DNA of 6,758 bases from Gammaproteobacteria bacterium. GTDB taxonomy: Bacteria; Pseudomonadota; Gammaproteobacteria; Methylococcales; Methylomonadaceae. The DNA is taken from NCBI GenBank assembly GCA_024276805.1, contig JAJRWJ010000119.1, positions 1 through 6,758 of the forward strand, in the 5' to 3' direction. Position 1 is the first letter of the stretch. Every line of letters begins with the position of its first letter. The translations under genes and the position numbers were made by a program. This document shows, piece by piece, positions 1 to 5,478 of this stretch. Below the pieces are notes generated by a model. The model did not search any database. It was not told where the DNA came from and saw nothing but the letters and a program-made list of their open reading frames with translations.

Positions 1-1997
1 CTGGCGCGCAGTTGCAAATCGTCGGTCATGACCATGACATGATCGAAAAAGGCATCCACATCGCCCTGCAGCCGGGCCAGACGGTTCAATGCCGCCTGGT
101 AGTCGCGTTGTTCCAGCAGTGGCTGAATGTCCTGTTGCGCCTGCTGTGCCGCGGCCAGCAGTTGCTGTTCCCGGGGTTCCGGCAGCGCGCCAATTTCGGC
201 GGCCGGTTCGGTTTCCGATTTGCGCAGGATGTTGCGTATGCGCTTGTTGGCGCTGGCCAGGCTTTCCGCCTCGGGCAGGCGGCTGAAGGCCTTGACGGCC
301 TGCAGACGGGCCATGAAATCCAGCGGCTTGCCGGGCCTGACCTGCAGCACCGAGGCAAATTCATTGGCGCTGTAGCCCTGGTCCAGGCAATAGCTTTTCA
401 GCCGGTCGAAGGTGAAATCGATGACCTGTTTGCGGGTTGCCGGATGATCGAAGCTGTGGCTGAACTGCCGCAGGGCGAAATCGATCGTCGCCACCAGATC
501 CAGATCCAGGCGGTTTTCGATCAGGATGCGCAGCGTGCCGAAGGCGGCCCGGCGCAGCGCATAGGGATCCTTGTCCCCGCTGGGGATCAGGCCGGCGCTG
601 AAGATGCCGGTCAGGGTGTCGATTTTGTCGGCAACGGAGAGCAGCTGTCCGGTCGTGTGGCCGGGCGTCGGACTGCCGGACAGCTTCGGGAAGTATTGTT
701 CTTCCAGAGCCGCCGCGACTTCCGGAGGTTCGCCGTCGGCTGCGGCATAATAGCGTCCCATGACGCCCTGCAGGCTGGGGAATTCACCGACCATTTCCGT
801 CAACAGGTCGGTTTTGGACAGCAATGCCGCACGCTTCGGCAGTTCCGGGTCGATTTGCAGGGCTTGCGCGATCTGTTCCACCAGTGCCTCCAGACGACGG
901 GTCTTGTCGGCCAGCGAGCCTAGTTTGTTCTGGAAGATGATATTGGCCAGGTCCAGAACGCGTTCGTCCAGGCGCCGTTTCCGGTCTTGCTTCCAGAAGA
1001 ACTCCGCATCGGCAAGACGCGGTGCAATGACCCGTTCGTTGCCTTTCCGAACGGACTCAGGGCGGCTGCTGGCGATATTGCTGAAGGTGATGAAATAGGG
1101 CAGCAGTCTGCCGTCCGGCCCCTTGACCGGAAAATATTTCTGGTTGGTCTGCATCGTGGAGATCAGCACCTCGTCGGGCAGGTCCAGAAAGCGCCGCTCG
1201 AAGTTGCCGGTGACCGCGACCGGCCATTCGTTCAGCGCGGTGATTTCTTCCAGAAGATCGGTTTCGATATGGGCTGTACCACCCACTGAGATCGCCGCTT
1301 GTTCCGCAGCATCGCGGATTTGCGCCTGGCGCCGGGCGAAATCGACGATCACCTGTCCCTGTTCCAGCAGTTTCTGAGGATATTGCTTCGCGTCCAGCAG
1401 GGTAATGCTGTCCGGGGCATGGAAGCGGTGACCCCGGGTATAGCGGTCGGTGGTCAGACCCAGTATTTCCGTATCGATGACCTCCCCGCCATACAGCAGG
1501 ACCACCCAGTGCACGGGTCTGACAAATTCGCTGTTGCAGGATCCCCAGCGCATTCTTTTTGCGATGGGCAGTGTCTGTATGCCGTGCCGGATGATGTCTG
1601 GGAGCAGTTCCGCGGTGGACTGTCCCCGGATTTCCTGGGTATAGGCCAGCCACTGGCCCTTGTCGGTGCTGATCCGTTCCAGCTGTTCAACGCTTACGCC
1701 GCAGCTTCTGGCAAAACCTTCGGCTGCCTTGCTGGGTTTGCCTTCGGCATCGAAGGCGGCCTGCAGTGCCGGGCCGCGCTTCTGTATGGATCTGTCCGGC
1801 TGTGCAGGACTCAGGTCTTCGACGAGCACCGCCAGGCGTCTCGGCGTTGCATAGGCGCGGCAATCGCTGTAAGTCAAATCGGCCCTGTCCAGTCCGTTCT
1901 GGATGTTTTCCAGTAGCGCATTGCTCAGTTTCAGCAGGGATTTGGGCGGCAATTCCTCGCTGCCCAGTTCGAAAAGCAAATCTCTGTTGTCAGTCAT
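1..1997 (-). CDS. glyS: Glycyl-tRNA synthetase beta subunit, 3' end outside window
   Basis: This is the beta chain of the bacterial alpha2beta2 glycyl-tRNA synthetase; it recognises tRNA-Gly and works with the alpha chain GlyQ in the cytoplasm. I translated the minus strand from ATG 1997-1995 and found one uninterrupted frame of 665 residues to the window edge, with no stop. It begins MTDNRDLLFELGSEELPPK, the typical GlyS N-terminus. It carries the family stretch SKTDLLTEMVGEF (residues 394-406) in the HD-like core and DPYALRRAA (477-485). GlyS proteins are usually about 690 residues, so roughly 25-30 C-terminal residues of the anticodon-binding region are missing, cut by the window rather than broken. 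A GAGG Shine-Dalgarno (2009-2006) lies 8 bases before the ATG, inside the end of glyQ, so the two genes are co-transcribed and probably translationally coupled. Several long plus-strand frames over this gene are antisense shadows. Identification is secure. Confidence 0.97.
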   Translation of the reverse strand, partial: MTDNRDLLFELGSEELPPKSLLKLSNALLENIQNGLDRADLTYSDCRAYATPRRLAVLVEDLSPAQPDRSIQKRGPALQAAFDAEGKPSKAAEGFARSCGVSVEQLERISTDKGQWLAYTQEIRGQSTAELLPDIIRHGIQTLPIAKRMRWGSCNSEFVRPVHWVVLLYGGEVIDTEILGLTTDRYTRGHRFHAPDSITLLDAKQYPQKLLEQGQVIVDFARRQAQIRDAAEQAAISVGGTAHIETDLLEEITALNEWPVAVTGNFERRFLDLPDEVLISTMQTNQKYFPVKGPDGRLLPYFITFSNIASSRPESVRKGNERVIAPRLADAEFFWKQDRKRRLDERVLDLANIIFQNKLGSLADKTRRLEALVEQIAQALQIDPELPKRAALLSKTDLLTEMVGEFPSLQGVMGRYYAAADGEPPEVAAALEEQYFPKLSGSPTPGHTTGQLLSVADKIDTLTGIFSAGLIPSGDKDPYALRRAAFGTLRILIENRLDLDLVATIDFALRQFSHSFDHPATRKQVIDFTFDRLKSYCLDQGYSANEFASVLQVRPGKPLDFMARLQAVKAFSRLPEAESLASANKRIRNILRKSETEPAAEIGALPEPREQQLLAAAQQAQQDIQPLLEQRDYQAALNRLARLQGDVDAFFDHVMVMTDDLQLRA

Positions 1998-2000
1998 GTG

Positions 2001-2891
2001 TCAGGCCTCGGTCTTGCTGAGCATGGGGAAATCCAGTGCCTCCCGGCACTGATAGTAGGTTTCCGCCACGGATTTGGACATGTTTCTGACTCTGAGGATG
2101 TAGTGCTGGCGCTCGGTCACCGAGATGGCATGGCGCGAATCCAGCAGGTTGAAGGTGTGTGAGGCCTTCAGGACCATTTCATAGGCGGGCAGTGGCAGAT
2201 TCTGTTCGATCAGCTTGCGGCACTCCTGTTCGTAGGTGTCGAAGCAGTGCAGCATGAAGTCGATATTGGCATGCTCGAAGTTGAACGCCGACATTTCCAC
2301 TTCGTTCTGCCGGTAAACGTCGCCGTAGCTGATGGCGCCATGGGGTCCCCGCACCCAGGTCAGATCATAGACGCTTTCCACGCCTTGCAGATACATCGCG
2401 ATGCGTTCCAGGCCATAGGTGATTTCACCGCTGACCGGCCGGCATTCCAGGCCGCCGACCTGCTGGAAATAGGTGAACTGGGTCACTTCCATGCCATTCA
2501 GCCAGACCTCCCAGCCCAGCCCCCAGGCGCCCAGCGTCGGTGACTCCCAGTTGTCCTCGACGAAGCGCACATCGTGTTCCAGCAAGTCCAGGCCCAGGTG
2601 GCGCAGGGAATCCAGGTAGAGTTCCTGAATGTTTGCCGGTGACGGCTTGAGGATGACCTGGAATTGATAATAATGCTGCAGGCGGTTGGGGTTTTCCCCA
2701 TAGCGGCCGTCGGTGGGACGGCGCGATGGCTGCACATAGGCGGTGTTCCAGGGCTCGGGGCCAATGGCGCGGAGGAATGTGGCGGGATGGAAGGTTCCCG
2801 CCCCGACTTCCTGATCCAGCGGTTGCAGCAGGATGCAGCCCTGTCCGGACCAGAATGCCTGCAGGCTCTGTATCAGCCCCTGGAAAGTCAT
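2001..2891 (-). CDS. glyQ: Glycyl-tRNA synthetase alpha subunit
   Basis: This is the catalytic alpha chain of tetrameric glycyl-tRNA synthetase, which activates glycine with ATP and charges tRNA-Gly together with GlyS. The protein is 296 residues (the family is about 300). It starts MTFQGLIQSLQAFW and contains the GlyQ signature region around residues 55-79 (RRPTDGRYGENPNRLQHYY, the motif 2 region with its ATP-contacting arginines) and motif 3 GEITYGLERIAMYLQ (155-169). The frame remains open upstream to 3293, but the conserved N-terminus begins at ATG 2891-2889 and the extra residues have no family character, so I use the internal ATG. No clear Shine-Dalgarno precedes it. The stop TGA (2003-2001) is 3 bases before the glyS ATG. 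A TATAAT box 58-63 bases upstream on the same strand is the likely promoter. Confidence 0.97.
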   Translation of the reverse strand: MTFQGLIQSLQAFWSGQGCILLQPLDQEVGAGTFHPATFLRAIGPEPWNTAYVQPSRRPTDGRYGENPNRLQHYYQFQVILKPSPANIQELYLDSLRHLGLDLLEHDVRFVEDNWESPTLGAWGLGWEVWLNGMEVTQFTYFQQVGGLECRPVSGEITYGLERIAMYLQGVESVYDLTWVRGPHGAISYGDVYRQNEVEMSAFNFEHANIDFMLHCFDTYEQECRKLIEQNLPLPAYEMVLKASHTFNLLDSRHAISVTERQHYILRVRNMSKSVAETYYQCREALDFPMLSKTEA

Positions 2892-2908
2892 CAGATCATA
2901 ATTAGCAC

Positions 2909-2964
2909 TTGACACGGTGGTTGATTGCCCGAAATCTAAAAAAGTACCAATTATAACGTACAAT
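2909..2964 (+). promoter_or_regulatory. Possible plus-strand promoter elements for the FMN reductase gene
   Basis: An exact TTGACA lies at 2909-2914, and two -10-like hexamers, TATAAC (2952-2957) and TACAAT (2959-2964), follow, each 5/6 to consensus. The spacings between them (37 and 44 bp) are far too long for one promoter. At 17 bp from the TTGACA the hexamer is AAATCT, a poor match. Some plus-strand promoter should exist in this 186-bp divergent region, but the sequence does not decide which combination is used. These boxes overlap the glyQ promoter, so the two directions may compete. Confidence 0.3.
2950..2955 (-). promoter_or_regulatory. Probable -10 box of the glyQS promoter
   Basis: Read on the minus strand this is an exact TATAAT, which would place a transcript start near 2943 and give a 5' leader of about 52 bases before the glyQ ATG. 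The -35 side is weak: at spacings of 15-18 bp the best hexamer is TGTTCA (16-bp spacing), which matches TTGACA at only three positions. The call rests on the perfect -10 and its position in the divergent intergenic region. Confidence 0.55.
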
Positions 2965-3077
2965 TCCGCTTTGAACATGCCCGGGGGCGCTTTACCGGTA
3001 TCGTTGCCGCTGAATTCGGTGGCGTTTCTGGAGCCGGAAGGGAAATTCTTTGACAGACATGACTGGAGTATACAACC

Positions 3078-3650
3078 ATGGTAAAAATTCTTGCGTTTTC
3101 CGGCAGCGCCCGGAAGCAATCCTACAATCAAAGACTGGTCAGAATCGCCGCTGCGGGAGCAAAAATGGCCGGCGCGGAAGTGACGGAAATCAATCTGGCG
3201 GATTTTCCGATGCCGATTTTCAATCAGGATCTCGAGGCCGAACAGGGTATGCCGGATGAGGCCAGGGCATTCAAAAACCTGATGATCGGGCACGATGGCC
3301 TGTTGATTGCCTCTCCGGAATACAACAGCGCCTATTCAGCGTTGTTGAAACATGCCATCGACTGGGCATCGCGCAAGGAAACTGAATCAGAGGCGCCGCT
3401 GCTGGCTTTTCGGGGCAAAGTCGTCACGCTCATGGCGGCATCTCCGGGAAACCTGGGAGGTTTGCGGGGGCTGGTGGTGTTGCGCATGCTGCTGGGAAAT
3501 CTGGGTATGATCGTGCTGCCCGGACAACAGGCAATCGCCCATGCCGGGAAAGCCTTTCATGCCGACGGATCACTGCTGGATGACGGTCAGCAGCAGACGG
3601 TGATGGCGTTGGGCCGGGATCTGGCTGGCGCCTTGCAGAAACTGGTTTAG
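3078..3650 (+). CDS. NAD(P)H-dependent FMN reductase family protein (ChrR/YieF-like flavodoxin fold)
   Basis: This is a soluble flavoprotein of the NADPH-dependent FMN reductase family, whose members reduce quinones, azo dyes, chromate or free flavin in the cytoplasm. The 190-residue length is typical. Visible motifs are the phosphate-binding loop FSGSARKQSYN (residues 7-17), the family hallmark SPEYNSAYSALLKHAIDWAS (79-98) around the flavin ring, and the glycine-rich loop SPGNLGGLRG (about 119-128). ATG 3078 is supported by GGAG at 3065-3068, 9 bases upstream, and by the motif VKILAFSGS beginning immediately after it. The gene stands alone on the plus strand, divergent from glyQ, with 787 bp before the next sizeable gene. 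Its physiological substrate cannot be read from sequence; a quinone or stress-related reductase is the family-based guess. No clean terminator follows: the T-run at 3678-3684 has no convincing adjoining stem. Confidence 0.9.
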   Translation: MVKILAFSGSARKQSYNQRLVRIAAAGAKMAGAEVTEINLADFPMPIFNQDLEAEQGMPDEARAFKNLMIGHDGLLIASPEYNSAYSALLKHAIDWASRKETESEAPLLAFRGKVVTLMAASPGNLGGLRGLVVLRMLLGNLGMIVLPGQQAIAHAGKAFHADGSLLDDGQQQTVMALGRDLAGALQKLV

Positions 3651-3698
3651 GAATGCGAAGGCGGCGACTGGCGTAGGTTTTTTTCCCGTAGTCAAGGC

Positions 3699-3741
3699 GC
3701 AGCAACAACGGGCGTATAGCAATCTATGTAACTGTTGCTGC
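3699..3741. repeat. Imperfect inverted repeat after the FMN reductase gene
   Basis: GCAGCAACA (3699-3707) and TGTTGCTGC (3733-3741) are exact 9-bp inverted arms. A smaller inner stem ATAG/CTAT (3716-3719, 3724-3727) with loop CAAT stacks in the middle, so the segment can form a long interrupted hairpin. The preceding TTTTTTTCCCGTAGTCAAGG looks like the edge of a dispersed intergenic repeat, although no matching right-hand edge is visible. It is not followed by a T-run, so it is not a standard terminator on the plus strand; on the minus strand the seven A residues at 3684-3678 lie on the wrong side too. Confidence 0.5.
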
Positions 3742-3868
3742 AATGCAGGAGCTGCTGCACCAGAACTCCCACAGCTTGCCGTTGTACAGGAAAATAACAG
3801 GCAGAAAGTTAGATATGTTTTTGTGAGGCAATTCGAAGTTTCGGGATTAAGTTGCTATCACAGTTGAG

Positions 3869-3890
3869 AAATGTGAAGTTGGTCACAATT
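3869..3890. promoter_or_regulatory. CRP/Vfr-type operator-like palindrome, copy 1
   Basis: TGTGA (3872-3876), six bases, TCACA (3883-3887) is an exact match to the CRP core TGTGA-N6-TCACA, with AAA before and AATT after as in good E. coli CRP sites. The centre is 3879.5. No good sigma-70 promoter sits at the classical -41.5 or -61.5 distance on the plus strand; the nearest -10-like box (TATAAA, 3966-3971) would put the centre near -98. Function as a site for a CRP/FNR-superfamily protein is inferred. Confidence 0.5.
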
Positions 3891-3892
3891 CC

Positions 3893-3901
3893 TGTGGATA
3901 A
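3893..3901 (-). promoter_or_regulatory. Consensus DnaA box (single)
   Basis: On the minus strand this reads TTATCCACA, the exact high-affinity DnaA 9-mer. The only other near match nearby is ATTTGCACA at 3972-3980 (8 of 9 to TTWTNCACA). One perfect box can occur by chance or serve gene regulation or DnaA titration; it is not enough to call an origin. Confidence 0.35.
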
Positions 3902-4025
3902 ATCTGTGAATTGATTGTATCGAGAGGCGCCCAAGCCGCGTGATTATTACAGTTTCGTTAAATTGTATAAAATTTGCACAGATTCAATATTTCTTTTATT
4001 ATCAGCATGTTATATTTGTCAATAG

Positions 4026-4046
4026 ATTGCTGTTGGCAATTTTTTT
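4026..4046 (+). terminator. Weak terminator-like hairpin inside the intergenic region
   Basis: ATTGC (4026-4030), loop TGTTG, GCAAT (4036-4040) runs directly into seven T residues (4040-4046). The shape is that of an intrinsic terminator, but the 5-bp stem is AT-rich and weak. The FMN reductase stop is almost 380 bases away, so if real it would more naturally end a short transcript begun inside this gap, for example from the TATAAA at 3966-3971. Confidence 0.3.
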
Positions 4047-4072
4047 CGGGTTTGGAAAAAACAGGAGGTGTG

Positions 4073-4099
4073 ATGGTGGTGATGGACCAGGTCTGTTAA
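4073..4099 (+). CDS. Possible 8-codon leader-type micro-ORF
   Basis: AGGAGG at 4063-4068 is one of the strongest Shine-Dalgarno matches in the window, yet it serves only a tiny frame: MVVMDQVC then TAA (4097-4099). Spacing from the SD to ATG 4073 is only 4 bases; in-frame GTG codons at 4076 and 4079 have better spacing (7 and 10). The peptide has no run of one regulatory amino acid, so classical attenuation is not indicated. It ends just before the second CRP-like palindrome. It may be chance. Confidence 0.18.
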   Translation: MVVMDQVC

Positions 4100-4101
4100 T
4101 A

Positions 4102-4125
4102 AAATTGTGAAGCAGTTCACAATTT
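4102..4125. promoter_or_regulatory. CRP/Vfr-type operator-like palindrome, copy 2
   Basis: AAATTGTGA (4102-4110), six bases, TCACAATTT (4117-4125) is a perfect inverted repeat with 9-bp arms and contains TGTGA-N6-TCACA exactly. It is a better palindrome than copy 1; the centre is 4113.5, 234 bp downstream of the first. An exact TTGACA (4129-4134) follows 3 bases later, but no good -10 lies 16-18 bp beyond it, so a promoter dependent on an activator, or a repressor site, are both possible. The downstream coding start is more than 300 bp away. Confidence 0.55.
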
Positions 4126-4176
4126 CCATTGACATGTTTGAAAAATACGCTTCTTCTGCTTGTTACGCAAACTGCT

Positions 4177-4202
4177 GTAGGAGCGGCTTCAGCCGCGATT
4201 TC
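4177..4202 (+). repeat. REP element, left copy of an inverted pair
   Basis: The 26-bp unit begins GTAGGAGCGGCT and ends CGCGATTTC. It contains the hairpin GCGGCT-TC-AGCCGC (4183-4196). The GTAGGAG head followed by a GC-rich short palindrome is the layout of REP elements in Pseudomonas, Xanthomonas and related gammaproteobacteria, which are dispersed by RAYT transposases. A second copy lies inverted 94 bp downstream. Confidence 0.8.
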
Positions 4203-4293
4203 AACAAAAACCGGTTTACCTCGGAACTGGCCGGAAGCATCGTTGGTCGGTTAAATTGACAGGACAGGACAACATACAGCAAGACATCAGCCA

Positions 4294-4354
4294 CCTGAAA
4301 TCGCGGCTGCAGCCGCTCCTACGCCTTGTATACTGAAGAGTATAAAATTTCAGG
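4294..4354 (+). repeat. Three-stem structure enclosing the right REP
   Basis: CCTGAAAT (4294-4301) pairs exactly with ATTTCAGG (4347-4354). Between them lie two perfect hairpins: the REP palindrome (4303-4316) and TATACT-GAAG-AGTATA (4329-4344). Together they can form a three-way junction of 61 bases. It sits 51 bases upstream of the -10 box of the downstream operon, so it is likely outside that transcript but would be in any read-through RNA. Function unknown. Confidence 0.4.
4297..4322 (-). repeat. REP element, right copy of an inverted pair
   Basis: Its reverse complement matches the left copy at 25 of 26 positions; the one change turns the two-base hairpin loop into GC, making GCGGCTGCAGCCGC (4303-4316) a perfect 14-bp palindrome. 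With the left copy it gives a head-facing REP doublet (a REPIN-like unit), spacer 4203-4296, which as single-stranded DNA or RNA could fold into one long hairpin. No RAYT transposase gene is in the window. Confidence 0.8.
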
Positions 4355-4404
4355 GCTCCAGGTTCCTGGTAGTGAGAGTGGGGCAATAATTTTCTGGAAC
4401 AGCG

Positions 4405-4410
4405 TATAAT
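4405..4410 (+). promoter_or_regulatory. Probable -10 box of the PP-loop / TusA-like / CDF operon
   Basis: This is an exact TATAAT, giving a transcript start near 4417 and a leader of about 21 bases. At 17 bp upstream the hexamer is GGCAAT, a poor -35, and there is no TG extension. No Shine-Dalgarno precedes the ATG at 4438 (TTTCAGATCCTC), so initiation of the first gene may be modest or depend on the short leader. Confidence 0.5.
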
Positions 4411-4437
4411 GACAAATTTACTGACTTTCAGATCCTC

Positions 4438-5478
4438 ATGAGTGAACAAAAAAAAGCGGCGGCATTGATTTCCGGCGGTCTGGATTCCATGCTGGCGGCA
4501 AAAGTGGTCATGGAGCAGGGCGTCCATGTGGAAGGCATCAATTTCTTTACCGGCTTCTGCGTCGAAGGACATACCCATGCGATCCGGAGCAAGGACAAGG
4601 CCAAGCCGAAGCGCAACAATTCCCTGTGGGTCGCGGAACAGTTGGGTATCAAGCTGCATATCATCGACATCATCGAAGAGTACAAGCAGGTGCTGCTGAA
4701 TCCCAGGCATGGCTACGGCGCGCACATGAATCCCTGTCTGGACTGCAAGATCTTCATGGTCGACAAGGCCAGGCAGTGGATAGCGGAAAACGGTTTCGAT
4801 TTTATCATCACCGGAGAGGTGATCGGGCAGCGGCCCATGTCCCAGCGCAGGCAGACCATGCCCATCGTGGCCAGGGAATCGGGCGCCGGGGATTTGCTGC
4901 TCAGGCCGCTGTGCGCATTGAATCTGCCGGAGACATTGCCGGAACGGCAGGGTTGGGTGAAACGGGATTTGCTGCACGATTTCAGTGGCCGGTCGCGCAA
5001 GCCACAGATGGCCCTGGCGGAAAAATATGGTTTTGACGATTATGCCCAGCCTGCCGGCGGCTGCTGCTTCCTGACCGATGAGCATTACTCGGTAAAGCTG
5101 GTGGATCTGTGGAAGGCCCGGGGCAAGAGAGACTACGATCTGGATGATGTGATGCTGTTGAAAGTGGGGCGGCATATCCGGCCCAATCCGGACTTCAAGC
5201 TGATCATCGCCAGGGAGGAAGGGGAAAATCGTTTTTTACAGGGCTACCGGAAACAATTCATCAGCATGGAGGCGGTCAGTCACCGGGGGCCGTTGACGCT
5301 GATCGACGGTAGTCCCTCCAGCGAGGATTTGAACTTGGCGGCGCGGATTACCGCGCGCTATGGCCAGGGACGCGATGCACAGCAGGTCGAGGTGAAGGTG
5401 CTGGACAAGGATCAGGAACGGTTGCTGAAGGTGAAACCCCTGAGTGTGGATGAAATCCCCGAGGCCTGGCATGTATGA
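4438..5478 (+). CDS. PP-loop ATPase with C-terminal NFACT-R-like region, predicted tRNA thiouridylase
   Basis: The 346-residue protein starts with a PP-loop, SGGLDS (residues 12-17), the ATP-pyrophosphatase signature shared by MnmA, ThiI and TtcA, enzymes that adenylate a tRNA base before sulfur insertion. Two cysteine clusters are visible: NPCLDCK (C100 and C103), in the position of the MnmA-like NPC/NPD...C motif, and AGGCC (C209, C210), plus C41. From about residue 240 a second region begins with KVGRHIRPNP (242-251) and continues LIIAREEGEN (255-264); this resembles the divergent NFACT-R RNA-binding domain found fused to such enzymes. Databases often label relatives tRNA (5-methylaminomethyl-2-thiouridylate)-methyltransferase, which is probably a misnomer. 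The ATG is kept because the PP-loop follows at the usual distance. Its stop overlaps the next ATG (ATGA), and that next gene encodes a TusA-like sulfur carrier, which supports a role in sulfur transfer to RNA. The exact target base is unknown; it is distinct from full-length MnmA and ThiI. Confidence 0.85.
   Translation: MSEQKKAAALISGGLDSMLAAKVVMEQGVHVEGINFFTGFCVEGHTHAIRSKDKAKPKRNNSLWVAEQLGIKLHIIDIIEEYKQVLLNPRHGYGAHMNPCLDCKIFMVDKARQWIAENGFDFIITGEVIGQRPMSQRRQTMPIVARESGAGDLLLRPLCALNLPETLPERQGWVKRDLLHDFSGRSRKPQMALAEKYGFDDYAQPAGGCCFLTDEHYSVKLVDLWKARGKRDYDLDDVMLLKVGRHIRPNPDFKLIIAREEGENRFLQGYRKQFISMEAVSHRGPLTLIDGSPSSEDLNLAARITARYGQGRDAQQVEVKVLDKDQERLLKVKPLSVDEIPEAWHV

Larger units (their letters stand above)
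3651..4437. other. 787-bp AT-rich intergenic region carrying several structured elements
   Basis: No frame here encodes a recognisable protein on either strand; a minus-strand frame entering from 4438 onward is a shadow of the PP-loop gene. The stretch from about 3790 to 4140 is visibly richer in A and T than the coding DNA on either side. It contains an inverted repeat, two CRP-like palindromes, a DnaA-box 9-mer, a terminator-like hairpin, a micro-ORF, an inverted REP pair and the promoter of the downstream operon, all listed separately. I see no tRNA, rRNA or CRISPR repeat in it. Confidence 0.8.

Noticed and set aside
12..923. 303-residue plus-strand open frame over glyS
   Set aside because: It is antisense to a frame that reads as GlyS without interruption; its composition (rich in Q, G and R) is that of a reverse shadow and it has no domain I recognise.
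3050..3259. Alternative plus-strand frame starting upstream of the FMN reductase ATG
   Set aside because: It lacks a Shine-Dalgarno and its product has no family features, whereas the overlapping reductase frame has both.
2892..3293. Upstream extension of glyQ in the same frame
   Set aside because: GlyQ homology begins at ATG 2891; the extension would cross the start of the divergent reductase gene and the glyQ promoter.
3655..3684. Intrinsic terminator for the FMN reductase gene
   Set aside because: CGCCTT/AAGGCG arms (3629-3634, 3658-3663) can pair, but the loop is 23 bases, the left arm is inside the coding sequence and the T-run begins 14 bases after the stem.
3790..4140. Chromosomal origin (AT-rich DNA with a perfect DnaA box; glyQS lies near oriC in Pseudomonas)
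   Set aside because: Only one perfect box plus one 8/9 match are present, no dnaA, rpmH or gidA is in the window, and on the sequence lines I counted by eye the plus strand has at least as much G as C on both sides of the gap, so no skew switch is apparent. A whole-genome GC-skew plot would settle it.
4428..4500. MnmA as the identity of the PP-loop protein
   Set aside because: The PP-loop and NPC-type cysteine motif are shared, but the C-terminal half lacks MnmA's central and beta-barrel domain features and instead carries an NFACT-R-like stretch, so a separate family is more likely.
4216..5175. 319-residue minus-strand open frame over the PP-loop gene and the REP pair
   Set aside because: It is antisense to the PP-loop protein and runs through the REP hairpins; no family features.
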